From Burkholderiales bacterium (GTDB taxonomy: Bacteria; Pseudomonadota; Gammaproteobacteria; Burkholderiales; SG8-39), in the NCBI GenBank assembly GCA_014860395.1, contig JACZJU010000286.1, positions 1 through 43,887 on the forward strand: 43,887 bases of DNA, given 5' to 3'. Position 1 is the first letter of the stretch, and each line of letters starts with the position of its first letter. This document shows, one piece after another, positions 8,104-18,539 of this stretch. The notes below the pieces were generated by a model. It did no database searches. It was not told the DNA's origin and saw only the letters and a program-made list of their open reading frames with translations. The position numbers and the translations under genes were made by a program.

Positions 8104-9513
8104 TCAGGCGATCTCGTCCGAGCCGGTCTTGGCTTCCAGTCCCAGTTCGGCGATCTTGCGCGTGATCGTGTTGCGCCCCATGCCAAGGAGGTTCGCTGCA
8201 TCGATGCGTCGTCCCCCGGTGCGGGCAAGCGCCTTGCCTATAAGGGCCTTTTCAAAGGCCTGCGCAAACTTGTCCAAGATTGCGGTCTCACCGCGCGCGA
8301 AGGCGCGTTCGACCTCGCGCTCCAACGCGCCCACCCAGTCCGATTCTGGCGCCTTGCCGCCTCCGAGCTTCAGTTCCGCAGGCAGGTCGGCGATCTCGAT
8401 GGTCTGCGTCGGCGCCATCACTGTCAACCAGTGGCACAGGTTTTCCAGTTGACGCACGTTGCCCGGAAAATCCTGCGCGGCCAAATAATCCATCGCTTCC
8501 GCCGACAGGCGTTTCCCCTCTACGCCCAGTTCGTTCGCGTTTTTCGCGAGGAAGTGCCTTGCCAGCAAGGCAATATCCTCGCGTCGCTCACGCAGACTCG
8601 GCAAGCGCAGCCGAATCACGTTAAGGCGGTGGAACAGGTCTTCGCGGAACAAACCCTGGCGCACGCGCGCCTCCAGGTCCTGGTGCGTGGCCGCGATCAC
8701 CCTCACATTGGCCTTGATCGGCTGGTGACCGCCGACGCGGTAGAACTGGCCATCCGAGAGTACGCGCAGGAGGCGCGTCTGCAGTTCCGCTGGCATGTCG
8801 CCGATTTCATCCAGGAAGAGTGTGCCACCTTCCGCCTGCTCGAAGCGGCCGCGGCGCATCGCCTGTGCGCCGGTGAACGCACCGCGTTCGTGGCCGAACA
8901 ATTCGGATTCGAGCAGGTCCTTCGGCATTGCCGCCGTGTTGATGGCGACGAAGGGCTTCGCCGCACGGCTTGAGTGGCGATGCAGCGCCAGCGCCACGAG
9001 TTCCTTGCCTGTGCCCGACTCGCCGGTAATCAGCACGGTGGCGTTGGATTGCGACAGCCTGCCGATGGCGCGAAATACCTCCTGCATCGACGGCGCTTTG
9101 CCGAGGATTTCGGGTGTGGTCTCCCGCGCCTGCTCGCCGTCGGTCTCGCGCATGCTCTCGCCTATGGCGCGGCGAATCAGTTCCACCGCCTGATCCACGT
9201 CGAAGGGCTTGGGCAGGTACTCGAATGCGCCGCCCTGGAATGCCGCCACCGCCGACTCGAGGTCGGAGTAAGCGGTCATAATGATTATTGGCAGGCCGGG
9301 ATGGCTCTGCTTGACGGTTTGCAGCAATTCCAGACCGGAGGGGCCGGGCATGCGGATATCGGACACCAGCACCTGCGGCGCGCCCTGATTCAGTGCATCC
9401 AGCGCCTCCTGCGCTCCGGCGAAAGTCTTGTAGGGTATGTTCTCGCGCGCCAGTGCTTTTTCAAACACCCAGCGTATCGAGCGATCGTCGTCTATGATCC
9501 AAACTGGTTTCAT
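8104..9513 (-). CDS. ntrC: Nitrogen regulation response regulator NtrC
   Basis: This 469-residue protein has a receiver (D52 in LVSDIRMPG, K102 in YLPKPF), a sigma54 AAA+ domain and a C-terminal Fis-type helix-turn-helix (RRIDAANLLGMGRNTITRKI). It carries GESGTGKE, a standard GAFTGA loop at about 211-216 and GTLFLDEIGD. The opening MKPVWIIDDDRSIRWVFEKAL is characteristic of true NtrC rather than generic sigma54 activators. It lies about 70 bases downstream of ntrB. Phosphorylated by NtrB under nitrogen limitation, it should activate glnA, whose upstream region contains a matching NtrC dyad and a sigma54 promoter. Confidence 0.96.
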   Translation of the reverse strand: MKPVWIIDDDRSIRWVFEKALARENIPYKTFAGAQEALDALNQGAPQVLVSDIRMPGPSGLELLQTVKQSHPGLPIIIMTAYSDLESAVAAFQGGAFEYLPKPFDVDQAVELIRRAIGESMRETDGEQARETTPEILGKAPSMQEVFRAIGRLSQSNATVLITGESGTGKELVALALHRHSSRAAKPFVAINTAAMPKDLLESELFGHERGAFTGAQAMRRGRFEQAEGGTLFLDEIGDMPAELQTRLLRVLSDGQFYRVGGHQPIKANVRVIAATHQDLEARVRQGLFREDLFHRLNVIRLRLPSLRERREDIALLARHFLAKNANELGVEGKRLSAEAMDYLAAQDFPGNVRQLENLCHWLTVMAPTQTIEIADLPAELKLGGGKAPESDWVGALEREVERAFARGETAILDKFAQAFEKALIGKALARTGGRRIDAANLLGMGRNTITRKIAELGLEAKTGSDEIA

Positions 9514-9582
9514 GTGTTGATGGTGGCCATTGAATACTAGGTAGTGGGGAAGCTGCGCGTTCAGCGACGACTCATTGCCCGT

Positions 9583-10623
9583 CTACTCCAGTGGTAGCAT
9601 GATCGTAAAGCAGGTACGTCCCGGTTTGCTATCGCATGCGATCGTGCCTTGGTGATGCTGCACGAAAGTCTGCGACAGCGTCAGCCCCAGTCCGCTACCG
9701 CCGTCTCGGCCCGACACCAGCGGATAAAAGATCCGCTCGCGCAATTCCTCCGAAATTCCCGGGCCGTTGTCCACTACTTGCAATTCTAATGCCAGCTTGT
9801 AGCGTTGCTTGGCCAAGGTCACCTGGCGCGCGGCGCGCGTGCGGAATTGGATTTCACCCTTTCCATTCAGCGCCTGCGCCGCGTTGCGCGCTACATTGAG
9901 CACGGCCTGTATCAGTTGCTCCTTGTCGCCATGCAGATCAGGCAGGCTGGCATCGTAGTCGCGCTCGATGCAGATGCCGTCCGGGAATTCGGCCAACACC
10001 AGACTCCTGACACGCTCCAGTACTTCGTGGATATTCAGCGGCGCAAACTTCGGCGGTCGATGCGGCGTAAGCAGCCGGTCCAGCAGTACCTGCAGGCGGT
10101 CGGCTTCCTTGATTATGACTTGGGTATATTCGCGCAACTCGGGCCGTTCCAACTCGCGCTCAAGCAGTTGCGCCGAGCCGCGCAAGCCCCCCAGGGGATT
10201 TCTGATCTCGTGCGCGAGGTTGCGGATAAGCTCGCGGTTTGCCTGCTGCTGATCCATCTGCCGCTGCTCGCGCGCGAGTTTGATCTGCTGGTCTATGGGG
10301 CGAAACTCGATCAAAAACCGCACGGCACTGGTCTCCGTCGGCGTGATCAGGCAATTCAGATGCAAGCCCGCTTGCGCCGGGCGCGTAAGCATCATGTCGC
10401 GGCCGGTATAGCTCCAGTTTTCTCCCATGGCGCTGTTAAGGCTGGCGATGAGCTCGTCCGCATCGGTGAACAGCAGCGCCAGGAACTGGCCGGCCACGCT
10501 CTTCAGGCTGAATGCGAACAAGTCCTCGGCGGCAGGGTTAGCGTGGACGACTCGCAATTCATCATCCACCAGGATGACCGGGGTAGCGAGCAGATCAAGG
10601 CCGGAAAATGGGCTGGCAGCCAT
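9583..10623 (-). CDS. ntrB: Nitrogen sensor histidine kinase/phosphatase NtrB
   Basis: This 346-residue soluble kinase has an N-terminal PAS domain (about 8-115), a HisKA segment with NLAHEIRNPLGG (H138), the LDRLLTPHRPP motif typical of NtrB, and an HATPase domain (NVARNAAQAL, DNGPGI, GGSGLGLTL). No membrane segment or signal peptide is seen, as expected for NtrB. In the family, PII (GlnB) binding switches it from kinase to phosphatase when nitrogen is sufficient. It precedes ntrC on the minus strand and follows the DUF4124 gene and glnA, an order I associate with betaproteobacteria. Confidence 0.95.
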   Translation of the reverse strand: MAASPFSGLDLLATPVILVDDELRVVHANPAAEDLFAFSLKSVAGQFLALLFTDADELIASLNSAMGENWSYTGRDMMLTRPAQAGLHLNCLITPTETSAVRFLIEFRPIDQQIKLAREQRQMDQQQANRELIRNLAHEIRNPLGGLRGSAQLLERELERPELREYTQVIIKEADRLQVLLDRLLTPHRPPKFAPLNIHEVLERVRSLVLAEFPDGICIERDYDASLPDLHGDKEQLIQAVLNVARNAAQALNGKGEIQFRTRAARQVTLAKQRYKLALELQVVDNGPGISEELRERIFYPLVSGRDGGSGLGLTLSQTFVQHHQGTIACDSKPGRTCFTIMLPLE

Positions 10624-10700
10624 ATATAGGTGTCAGTGCGGAATCGTGAATGCAAAAAGCAGGGGATGCAGCGCGTCCGCTGCGCCGGCGAAGAGCGCGC

Positions 10701-11267
10701 TTACTTGACGTTGTCGAGTTCTCTCTTTAGCGCTGCAACATTCTTTTCGTGCCGCTCCACTTCGTCCTTGTATGGCTGCAACCGGTCGAGAACCCGCTGG
10801 TAATTCTTCTCGTTGCCGGTGCGGATCGATTCCTGCTGGGCCAGCTCCTCCCTGGCCTGCGCCAGCGCCTTCTGCTCGCCGCCGAGTTCTTCCTCCAGAA
10901 TTCTCCGGCGGGCGTCATCGCGATTTCTTTGGGTGGCCGAGTCGACCTTGGGAAAACCCGCCGGAGAAGAAGCCTCTCTGTTTCCGCGCGCGGGCGGGAC
11001 CGCCGGGACTACCGAAATCTCCCGCATCACGACGGTGCAATTCTTACCCCTGGTTTCTTCCTTGATGTTGGTGTAAGTAGCGCGGCCGTTCGCGTCCATG
11101 CATTTGAACGTATCCGCCCAAGCCGGCAACGCAAGCGCCAAAGGCGCCGCCAATACTAGCCGCCGGATCACGCCAAGAGTCCGATTCAGAATTTGCGAAA
11201 CAGCCTCCGATCTATGAATACATGAGGGATCGTATCCGCCCATTATGTGATCAACACTGCGCGCCAT
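10701..11267 (-). CDS. DUF4124-type exported protein with coiled coil
   Basis: The protein of up to 188 residues has a hydrophobic export segment (VIRRLVLAAPLALALPAWA), then the short DUF4124 motif (DTFKCMDANGRATYTNIKE) and a long charged helix rich in Glu, Gln and Lys, likely a coiled coil. Its function is unknown. It sits between glnA and ntrB, a position where such proteins are common in betaproteobacteria. The start is uncertain. The track ATG at 11267 leaves about 35 residues before the export signal and has no ribosome-binding site. A GGAGG lies inside the frame at 11204-11208, upstream of non-ATG codons, and a GTG at 11171 would give a compact signal peptide. The promoter at 11297-11325 allows any of these. 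Confidence 0.75.
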   Translation of the reverse strand: MARSVDHIMGGYDPSCIHRSEAVSQILNRTLGVIRRLVLAAPLALALPAWADTFKCMDANGRATYTNIKEETRGKNCTVVMREISVVPAVPPARGNREASSPAGFPKVDSATQRNRDDARRRILEEELGGEQKALAQAREELAQQESIRTGNEKNYQRVLDRLQPYKDEVERHEKNVAALKRELDNVK

Positions 11268-11296
11268 GATGCCGGGACCATTGAGATAGAAGTTTA

Positions 11297-11325
11297 AGTC
11301 TATGCCAATATCAGACTGATTTCAA
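11297..11325 (-). promoter_or_regulatory. Candidate sigma70 promoter of the DUF4124 gene
   Basis: TTGAAA and TAGACT are separated by exactly 17 bases on the minus strand, upstream of the DUF4124 frame. The -35 matches five of six consensus bases and the -10 four. It lies between the glnA terminator and the gene, so DUF4124 and possibly ntrBC can be expressed independently of glnA. Confidence 0.5.
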
Positions 11326-11390
11326 ATCGCTTTTAGCCAAGCGACCGCTCCGGTCGAGACTGGGCCGCAGCGCAGCCTGATCGAGAAATA

Positions 11391-11418
11391 AAAAAGGCGG
11401 GTGGGTACCCGCCTTTTT
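11391..11418 (-). terminator. Rho-independent terminator of glnA
   Basis: AAAAAGGCGGGT and ACCCGCCTTTTT form a perfect 12-bp stem around a 4-base loop, followed by further T residues in the minus direction. It begins 18 bases after the glnA stop. Confidence 0.88.
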
Positions 11419-11435
11419 CTCCTCGGACCGCGACC

Positions 11436-12851
11436 TCAGCTGCTGTAGTACATGTCAAATTCGAGCGGGTGGGTGGTCATGCGGAACCGGGTGACCTCGT
11501 CCATCTTGAGTCCGATATAGGCCTCGATCAGGTCGTCGGAAAACACGCCGCCGCGCGTCAGGAACTCGTGGTCCTTCGCCAGATGCTCCAGCGCCATTTC
11601 CAGCGAGGAACAGACATTCGGCACTTTCTTCGCCTGCGAGGCCGGCAGGTCGTACAGGTTCTTGTCGATCGGGTCACCTGGGTGGATCTTGTTCTGCACG
11701 CCGTCCAGCCCGGCCATCAACATCGCCGAGAAGGCGAGATAGGGGTTGGCCATCGGATCGGGAAAACGCACTTCGACGCGGCGCCCCTTGGGGTTGGTTA
11801 CGTGCGGAATGCGGCAAGCAGCCGAGCGGTTGCGCGACGAATACGCGAGATTGATCGGCGCCTCGAAACCCGGCACCAGTCGCTTGTACGAATTAGTCCC
11901 CGGGTTGGTGATGGCGTTCAGCGCCTTGGCGTGCTTGATGATGCCGCCGATGTAGTACAGGGCAAAATCGGACAGGCCGGCGTACTTGTTGCCGGCAAAC
12001 ATGTTTTCCCCGCCCTTCCACACCGACTGATGCACGTGCATGCCGGAACCGTTGTCGCCAACCACGGGCTTGGGCATGAAGGTGGCGGTCTTGCCGTACG
12101 AATGGGCCACGTTCCAAATCGTGTACTTCATAATCTGCAGCCAGTCCGCGCGCTTGACCAGTTTTTCGAACTTGGTTCCGATTTCGCATTGACCGGGCGC
12201 GGCCACTTCGTGGTGATGAACTTCGACCTCCACCCCCTGCGCCTCCATCGCCAGGCACATGGCGTTGCGAATGTCCTGCAGCGAATCCACCGGCGGCACC
12301 GGAAAGTATCCGCCCTTCACCGGCGGGCGGTGGCCCATGTTGCCGCCCTCGTATTCCTTGCCGGTGGACCAGGGCGCCTCTTCGGAATCGATTTTCACGA
12401 AGCTGCCGGACATGTCCACCTTCCAAGTCACCGAATCGAACACGAAAAACTCGGGCTCGGGGCCGAAGTAGGCAGTGTCGCCCAGACCGGTGGACTTGAG
12501 ATAGGCCTCAGCGCGCTTGGCCAGCGAGCGCGGGTCGCGATCATAACCCTTGCCGTCGGAGGGCTCCACCACGTCGCAGGTGATGTTGAGCACGGTTTCG
12601 TCGCTGAACGGGTCCAGGCGCGCGGTATCGGCTTCAGGCACTAGCAGCATGTCGGAGGCTTCAATGCCCTTCCAGCCGGCGATCGACGAGCCGTCGAAAG
12701 CATGACCGTCTTCGAACTTCTCCATGGTGAACTGTTTTGCGGGAACGGACACATGCTGTTCCTTGCCACGGGTGTCGGTGAAGCGCAGATCGACGAACTT
12801 GACCTCCTTGTCCTTGATCTGTTTCAGTACGTCGGCCGGGGACATAGCCAT
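11436..12851 (-). CDS. glnA: Type I glutamine synthetase
   Basis: This 471-residue enzyme makes glutamine from glutamate, ammonia and ATP, and is a dodecamer in this family. It contains the Mg-binding EPEFFVFDS, the [14 protein letters not shown] loop, the ATP-binding [16 protein letters not shown] and [10 protein letters not shown] segments, and the adenylylation site Tyr400 in KNLYDLP. It is therefore probably controlled by GlnE adenylylation. GAGGAG stands 7 bases before the ATG. Upstream are a sigma54 promoter and an NtrC dyad, which link it to the nearby ntrBC genes. A strong terminator follows. No anomalies were seen. Confidence 0.98.
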   Translation of the reverse strand: MAMSPADVLKQIKDKEVKFVDLRFTDTRGKEQHVSVPAKQFTMEKFEDGHAFDGSSIAGWKGIEASDMLLVPEADTARLDPFSDETVLNITCDVVEPSDGKGYDRDPRSLAKRAEAYLKSTGLGDTAYFGPEPEFFVFDSVTWKVDMSGSFVKIDSEEAPWSTGKEYEGGNMGHRPPVKGGYFPVPPVDSLQDIRNAMCLAMEAQGVEVEVHHHEVAAPGQCEIGTKFEKLVKRADWLQIMKYTIWNVAHSYGKTATFMPKPVVGDNGSGMHVHQSVWKGGENMFAGNKYAGLSDFALYYIGGIIKHAKALNAITNPGTNSYKRLVPGFEAPINLAYSSRNRSAACRIPHVTNPKGRRVEVRFPDPMANPYLAFSAMLMAGLDGVQNKIHPGDPIDKNLYDLPASQAKKVPNVCSSLEMALEHLAKDHEFLTRGGVFSDDLIEAYIGLKMDEVTRFRMTTHPLEFDMYYSS

Positions 12852-12909
12852 TTATATCTCCTCAAGAAGCGGTTAATGACAATAGATTTCGGGAAACGGA
12901 GGGTAATAG

Positions 12910-12925
12910 AGCAGAAAACATGCCA
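12910..12925 (-). promoter_or_regulatory. Sigma54 promoter of glnA
   Basis: TGGCATGTTTTCTGCT on the minus strand has the invariant GG-N10-GC and matches the consensus TGGCACG-N4-TTGCW at all but two defined positions. Transcription would start near 12899, about 48 bases before the glnA ATG. Confidence 0.78.
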
Positions 12926-13001
12926 TCCGGCGAAATGCGAGCAGAGCATTGTGCCACAAGCGAAGTCGGCTTGTGAATACAGGCCGGAACGCCCTTATTT
13001 A

Positions 13002-13024
13002 GTGCAAGCGAAGACTTCTTGCAC
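13002..13024. repeat. Inverted repeat overlapping the NtrC site
   Basis: GTGCAAG and CTTGCAC form 7-bp arms 9 bases apart. The repeat shares TGCAC with the adjacent NtrC dyad, so it may be a second, weaker NtrC site or a site for another regulator of glnA or the divergent rhodanese gene. Confidence 0.4.
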
Positions 13025-13036
13025 CCGTGTTGTGCA
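13020..13036. promoter_or_regulatory. NtrC binding site upstream of glnA
   Basis: TGCACC-CGTGT-TGTGCA closely matches the enterobacterial NtrC dyad TGCACC-N5-GGTGCA. It is centred about 130 bases upstream of the predicted glnA start site, the usual range for an NtrC enhancer. It also lies about 100 bases before the divergent rhodanese gene. Confidence 0.68.
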
Positions 13037-13125
13037 TAGGCTTATGGTTTGAGAATGATACCCGTTCTTCTGGTTCCCGAGCTTATACTTTGCCTCCCAC
13101 AAATCCGTCTTGCCCGCAAACCATC

Positions 13126-13578
13126 ATGGACGCTACACAAGAAATCCTGGCCAAAGCTCGCGAGCGTGCGCTGGAACTGAAGCTGCCCTATGCTGGCGCG
13201 CTGCTGCCGGTCGAAGCGCATACCCTGATGCAGCGCCTGCCCGAAGCCAGGCTGGTGGACGTGCGCAGCCGCGCCGAGCTCGAATGGGTAGGTCTGGTTC
13301 CGGGCAGCGTAGCAATCGAATGGAATAGTTGGCCTGGCAGCAACCGCAATCTTGATTTCATTGCCCAGTTCGAAGCTTCGATCGACAAGAACGCGACCGT
13401 CATGCTCATTTGCCGCAGCGGCGTACGCTCCCACCACGCCGCGATCGCCCTGACCCGGATCGGCTACGCCCATGCCTACAACGTGCTGCAGGGTTTCGAG
13501 GGCGACAAAGATCCGAACGGCCAGCGCAATAAGTTGGGCGGATGGCGCGCGGCCGGTCTGCCCTGGAAGCAGAGTTGA
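13126..13578 (+). CDS. Rhodanese-like domain protein
   Basis: This 150-residue single-domain rhodanese has VDVRSRAELEWVGLVPGS and the active-site loop CRSGVRS, with the catalytic Cys that carries a persulfide in this family. A short helical N-terminus precedes the domain. The track start at 13027 lies within the regulatory region, so the ATG at 13126 is preferred. It is divergent from glnA and shares its upstream region, so nitrogen control is possible but unproven. A TATACT element at 13084-13089 could be its -10. The physiological sulfur acceptor is unknown. Confidence 0.85.
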   Translation: MDATQEILAKARERALELKLPYAGALLPVEAHTLMQRLPEARLVDVRSRAELEWVGLVPGSVAIEWNSWPGSNRNLDFIAQFEASIDKNATVMLICRSGVRSHHAAIALTRIGYAHAYNVLQGFEGDKDPNGQRNKLGGWRAAGLPWKQS

Positions 13579-13715
13579 TCGATGATAATCTTGCTCTAGT
13601 AGAGCGTTGAAGCAGTGGGGCACGCACCCTTTTTATCCCCCAATTCGGCAGCCGTTCAAGTTCCACGAGCGCCTTCCTGTAAAATCGCGGCACTTGTCTT
13701 TCGTCCGGATTTCCC

Positions 13716-15317
13716 GTGTCCAACTCTACATTCGGTACCCGCGGCATGGCGGTGGCACCACACGCGCTTGCCGCGCAGGCGGCGCTGGCAGTGTTGCGCG
13801 AAGGCGGCAACGCAATCGAAGCCATGATCGCCGCCGCTGCAAGCATCGCCGTGGTCTACCCGCACATGAATTCCATCGGCGGCGACGCCTTCTGGCTGAT
13901 CCACGTGCCTGGACAGCCGCCACGCGCCATCGACGCCTGCGGCGCAGCCGCGGCAGCGGCTTCGCTAGGCTGGTATGCCGAACGCGGCATCACCGAGACC
14001 ATTCCGTTTCGCGGCGGCGTCGCCGCCAACACCGTCGCCGGCACCATTTCCGGTTGGAATGCAGCCTACGAATTCAGCAGGAAAGAGCTTGGCGGAAAGC
14101 TACCGCTATCCCGTCTTTTCGCCGATGCCATTCACTATGCCGAAAACGGCATGTCCGTCACCCGCAGCCAGCATGCCACCACGGCGGCAAAGCTGGCCGG
14201 ACTCAGGGGAGTGCAAGGTTTCGACGAAACTTACCTGGTGCAGGGTGCGCCGCCGGAAACCGGAAGTATCTTCGTGCAACAGCGCCTGGGCGCGACCCTA
14301 AGACACCTTGCGCAAGCAGGGCTAGACGATTTTTACCGTGGCGAACTGACCGAGTCGCTCGTGCGCGATCTGGCGGCGACGGGCAGTCCGCTCGCGCTAA
14401 GCGATCTGCACCGGCAACAGGCGCAATGGTGCAAGCCGCTTGCGCTCAAACATTCTCTGGGCACGCTGTACAACATGACGCCGCCGACACAGGGGCTGAT
14501 ATCGCTGTTGATCCTCGGCTTACTCGATGTCCTCGAAATCGGCAAAGTCGATCGTGCGAGCGCCGACTACGTGCACCTGTGCGTGGAAGCCACCAAGCAG
14601 GCTTTCGCCATCCGCGACCGCAGCATCACCGATCCGGCCTACATGAAGGTCGATGCGCAAAGTTTCCTCGAGCCCGCGGCCGTGCGCGCGTTGGCCGCCA
14701 ATATCGACCGCACCAAAGCCGCGCCCTGGGGCGCAGGCAAAGGTCCAGCCGACACCGTGTGGATGGGCGTGATCGACGGCGCGGGACGCGCCGTGACTTT
14801 CATCCAGAGCACTTATCACGAGTACGGCAGCGGCGTGGTGCTGAGGGACAGCGGTATCGTTTGGCAGAACCGCGGCTGCAGCTTCTCGCTCGACGAACAT
14901 GCGCTGAACGCTTTGCGGCCGCTGCGCAAACCCTTCCACACGCTCAACCCCGCGCTGGCGCTGTTCGACGACGGCCGCAGCATGGTCTACGGCAACATGG
15001 GCGGCGACGGCCAGCCGCAGAGCCAGAGCGCGGTGTTCACGCGCTATGCATGTTTCGGCATGAATCCACAAGAGGCCGTGGACGCGCCGCGCTGGCTGCT
15101 TGGACGCACCTGGGGACAGAGCAGTGACACGCTCAAACTGGAGTCGCGTTTTCCCGCCGAAGTCGTCGACCTGCTGCGGCGCTATGGCCATGAGGTCGAG
15201 CTGCTACAGGCCTGGGACGAAACCATGGGGCATGCCGGCGCCATCGTGCGCCATGCCAACGGCGTGCTAGAAGGCGGCGCCGACCCGCGCTCGGATGGCG
15301 CGGTCGCCGCCTTCTGA
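13716..15317 (+). CDS. Gamma-glutamyltransferase-family Ntn hydrolase
   Basis: This 533-residue protein belongs to the gamma-glutamyltransferase superfamily, whose precursors cleave themselves before a nucleophilic threonine. The candidate nucleophile is Thr347 in ADTVWMGVID. The family landmarks REGGNAIEAM, the PHMNSIGGDAFW glycine region and the C-terminal NMGGDGQPQ are present. There is no signal peptide, unlike periplasmic GGT. It resembles the HpxW-type oxamate amidohydrolase branch at the N-terminus (MSNSTFGTRGMAVAPH), so glutathione may not be its substrate. The start is GTG at 13716. It has no obvious functional neighbour and converges with uppP. Confidence 0.85.
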   Translation: MSNSTFGTRGMAVAPHALAAQAALAVLREGGNAIEAMIAAAASIAVVYPHMNSIGGDAFWLIHVPGQPPRAIDACGAAAAAASLGWYAERGITETIPFRGGVAANTVAGTISGWNAAYEFSRKELGGKLPLSRLFADAIHYAENGMSVTRSQHATTAAKLAGLRGVQGFDETYLVQGAPPETGSIFVQQRLGATLRHLAQAGLDDFYRGELTESLVRDLAATGSPLALSDLHRQQAQWCKPLALKHSLGTLYNMTPPTQGLISLLILGLLDVLEIGKVDRASADYVHLCVEATKQAFAIRDRSITDPAYMKVDAQSFLEPAAVRALAANIDRTKAAPWGAGKGPADTVWMGVIDGAGRAVTFIQSTYHEYGSGVVLRDSGIVWQNRGCSFSLDEHALNALRPLRKPFHTLNPALALFDDGRSMVYGNMGGDGQPQSQSAVFTRYACFGMNPQEAVDAPRWLLGRTWGQSSDTLKLESRFPAEVVDLLRRYGHEVELLQAWDETMGHAGAIVRHANGVLEGGADPRSDGAVAAF

Positions 15318-15372
15318 AATCGCAACCGTAACTTGCGCGCCTTCCCCGGCAGACTCGTGCCGGAATGAACGC

Positions 15373-16197
15373 CTAGTGCACGGACCAGTCCACGATTCCA
15401 GAGTAGGCGGTGCCCAGCACCACCAGCCCGAACACGATGCGGTACCAGGCGAATGGCGTGAAATCGTGGTTGGAGATATAGCGCAGCAGCCAGCGCACGC
15501 ACAGGAACGCCGACGCAAACGCGGCGATGAACCCGACCGCCCACATTCCCCAGTCGTCCAACGATAGCAGCGCGCGCTCCTTGTACATCTGATAGGCGGA
15601 AGCCGCAAACAGCGTCGGGATCGCGAGGAAGAACGAAAATTCGGTCGCCGCCTTGCGCGACAGGCCGAACAGCAAGCCGCCGATGATCGTGGCGCCCGAG
15701 CGCGATGTCCCGGGGATCAGCGCGAATGCCTGAGCGAACCCCAGTTTGAGCGCATCGGTCCAGCGCAGGTCCTCGACTTCGCGGATGCGCACGGTGTGCT
15801 CACGCCGTTCCGCCCAGAGAATGATGAAACCACCGACGATGAAGGCCAGCGCCACCGGCACCGGCTGGAACAGCTGCGCCTTGATCGCCTTTCCGAACGC
15901 CAGACCCAGCACCGCGGCCGGAATGAATGCGATCACGAGGTTGAGCGCGAAGCGCTGTGCCTCGCGCTCCGAGCCCAGGCCGGAGATCACCGAGGCGATT
16001 TTGGTACGGTATTCCCAGCACACCGCGAGGATCGCGCCGCACTGGATCACGATCTCGAACAGCTTGCCCCGATCGTCGTTGAAATTGAGCAGATCACCGG
16101 CAAGAATGAGGTGGCCAGTGCTGGAGATCGGCAGGAATTCGGTGAGGCCTTCGACCACACCGAGTATCAGCGCTTTGATGAGTATGACTATGTCCAT
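15373..16197 (-). CDS. uppP: Undecaprenyl-diphosphate phosphatase
   Basis: This integral membrane protein recycles undecaprenyl pyrophosphate to the monophosphate carrier used for peptidoglycan and glycan synthesis; overexpression of the family gives bacitracin resistance. Both signatures are present: [17 protein letters not shown] near the N-terminus and [10 protein letters not shown] in the second half. Several hydrophobic segments span the protein. Homologues begin near MDIVILIKA, so I use the ATG at 16197 (274 residues). The track start at 16206 adds three residues, and neither has a clear ribosome-binding site. Confidence 0.93.
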   Translation of the reverse strand: MDIVILIKALILGVVEGLTEFLPISSTGHLILAGDLLNFNDDRGKLFEIVIQCGAILAVCWEYRTKIASVISGLGSEREAQRFALNLVIAFIPAAVLGLAFGKAIKAQLFQPVPVALAFIVGGFIILWAERREHTVRIREVEDLRWTDALKLGFAQAFALIPGTSRSGATIIGGLLFGLSRKAATEFSFFLAIPTLFAASAYQMYKERALLSLDDWGMWAVGFIAAFASAFLCVRWLLRYISNHDFTPFAWYRIVFGLVVLGTAYSGIVDWSVH

Positions 16198-16295
16198 GTG
16201 CCGCATTGTAAGCGCTGGCGGCGGCCCGCATTCGTGGCGACGCCAAAAAGATTGCGCCTGCCGGCCGTCGTAGCGTCGCCGCTAGCCCGCGTTGC

Positions 16296-16324
16296 ACAAA
16301 AAAACGGCGCGTGAACGCGCCGTT
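16296..16324 (-). terminator. Rho-independent terminator of thiC
   Basis: AACGGCGCG and CGCGCCGTT form a 9-bp stem around a 4-base loop, followed by seven T residues in the minus direction. It lies about 20 bases after the thiC stop. Confidence 0.88.
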
Positions 16325-16345
16325 GTATTCCCGATAGCAGAGCGC

Positions 16346-18261
<1,916 letters not shown>

Positions 18262-18284
18262 GAAGGCAGGAGGGAGGTCTGCTC

Positions 18285-18377
18285 ACGCTTCCCTGCGGCG
18301 GCATTATCCGCATCAGGTTCTAAGGGACTCTCTCACCCGCGCTGCATGTTTCGACTATGCGCGCAGGACCCCTAACG
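18285..18377 (-). ncRNA. TPP riboswitch (THI element)
   Basis: Reading leftward, the leader has TTAGGGGTCC, GGGTGAGAGAGTCCC, CTTAGAACCTGAT, GCGGATAATGCCG and GCAGGGAAG in the correct order. These are the conserved parts of the TPP aptamer. It lies about 50 bases upstream of the thiC ATG. When TPP is bound, the riboswitch should reduce thiC translation through the downstream hairpin. Confidence 0.95.
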
Positions 18378-18387
18378 TCAGGCAGCC

Positions 18388-18416
18388 AAGTTACCGCAAT
18401 CGCACTAGCTTTGCAA
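18388..18416 (-). promoter_or_regulatory. Candidate sigma70 promoter of thiC
   Basis: TTGCAA and TAACTT are separated by 17 bases on the minus strand. The start site would fall near 18381, just before the riboswitch. The -10 element is weak. Confidence 0.5.
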
Positions 18417-18483
18417 TGCGCGCTGCTCGCGCCGTCACCGGCCGGTTCGCCGCCGCGGCTGAAACGAATAGCGCACAAAGCGA

Positions 18484-18512
18484 TTGACTGCATCGATTTC
18501 CTTATATATATT
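18484..18512 (+). promoter_or_regulatory. Sigma70 promoter of the TetR/RND genes
   Basis: TTGACT and TATATT are separated by exactly 17 bases. The start site would be near 18519, inside the palindrome at 18513-18526. The TetR gene ATG follows at 18540 with no clear Shine-Dalgarno sequence. Confidence 0.72.
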
Positions 18513-18526
18513 ACTGACCGGTCAGT
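18513..18526. promoter_or_regulatory. Palindromic operator, probable TetR-family autoregulatory site
   Basis: ACTGACCGGTCAGT is a perfect 14-bp palindrome covering the predicted transcription start of the TetR gene. The position suits steric repression by the TetR protein encoded immediately downstream, which would be relieved by its ligand. Confidence 0.68.
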
Positions 18527-18539
18527 TATCTATATAATC

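Noticed and set aside
11469-12644. 391-codon plus-strand frame opposite glnA
   Set aside because: It has a composition typical of an antisense shadow (His/Arg/Val rich) and the sense gene is unmistakable.
12940-12956. TGGCAC on the minus strand as an alternative sigma54 element for glnA
   Set aside because: The matching GC is 11 rather than 10 bases away; the site at 12910-12925 fits better.
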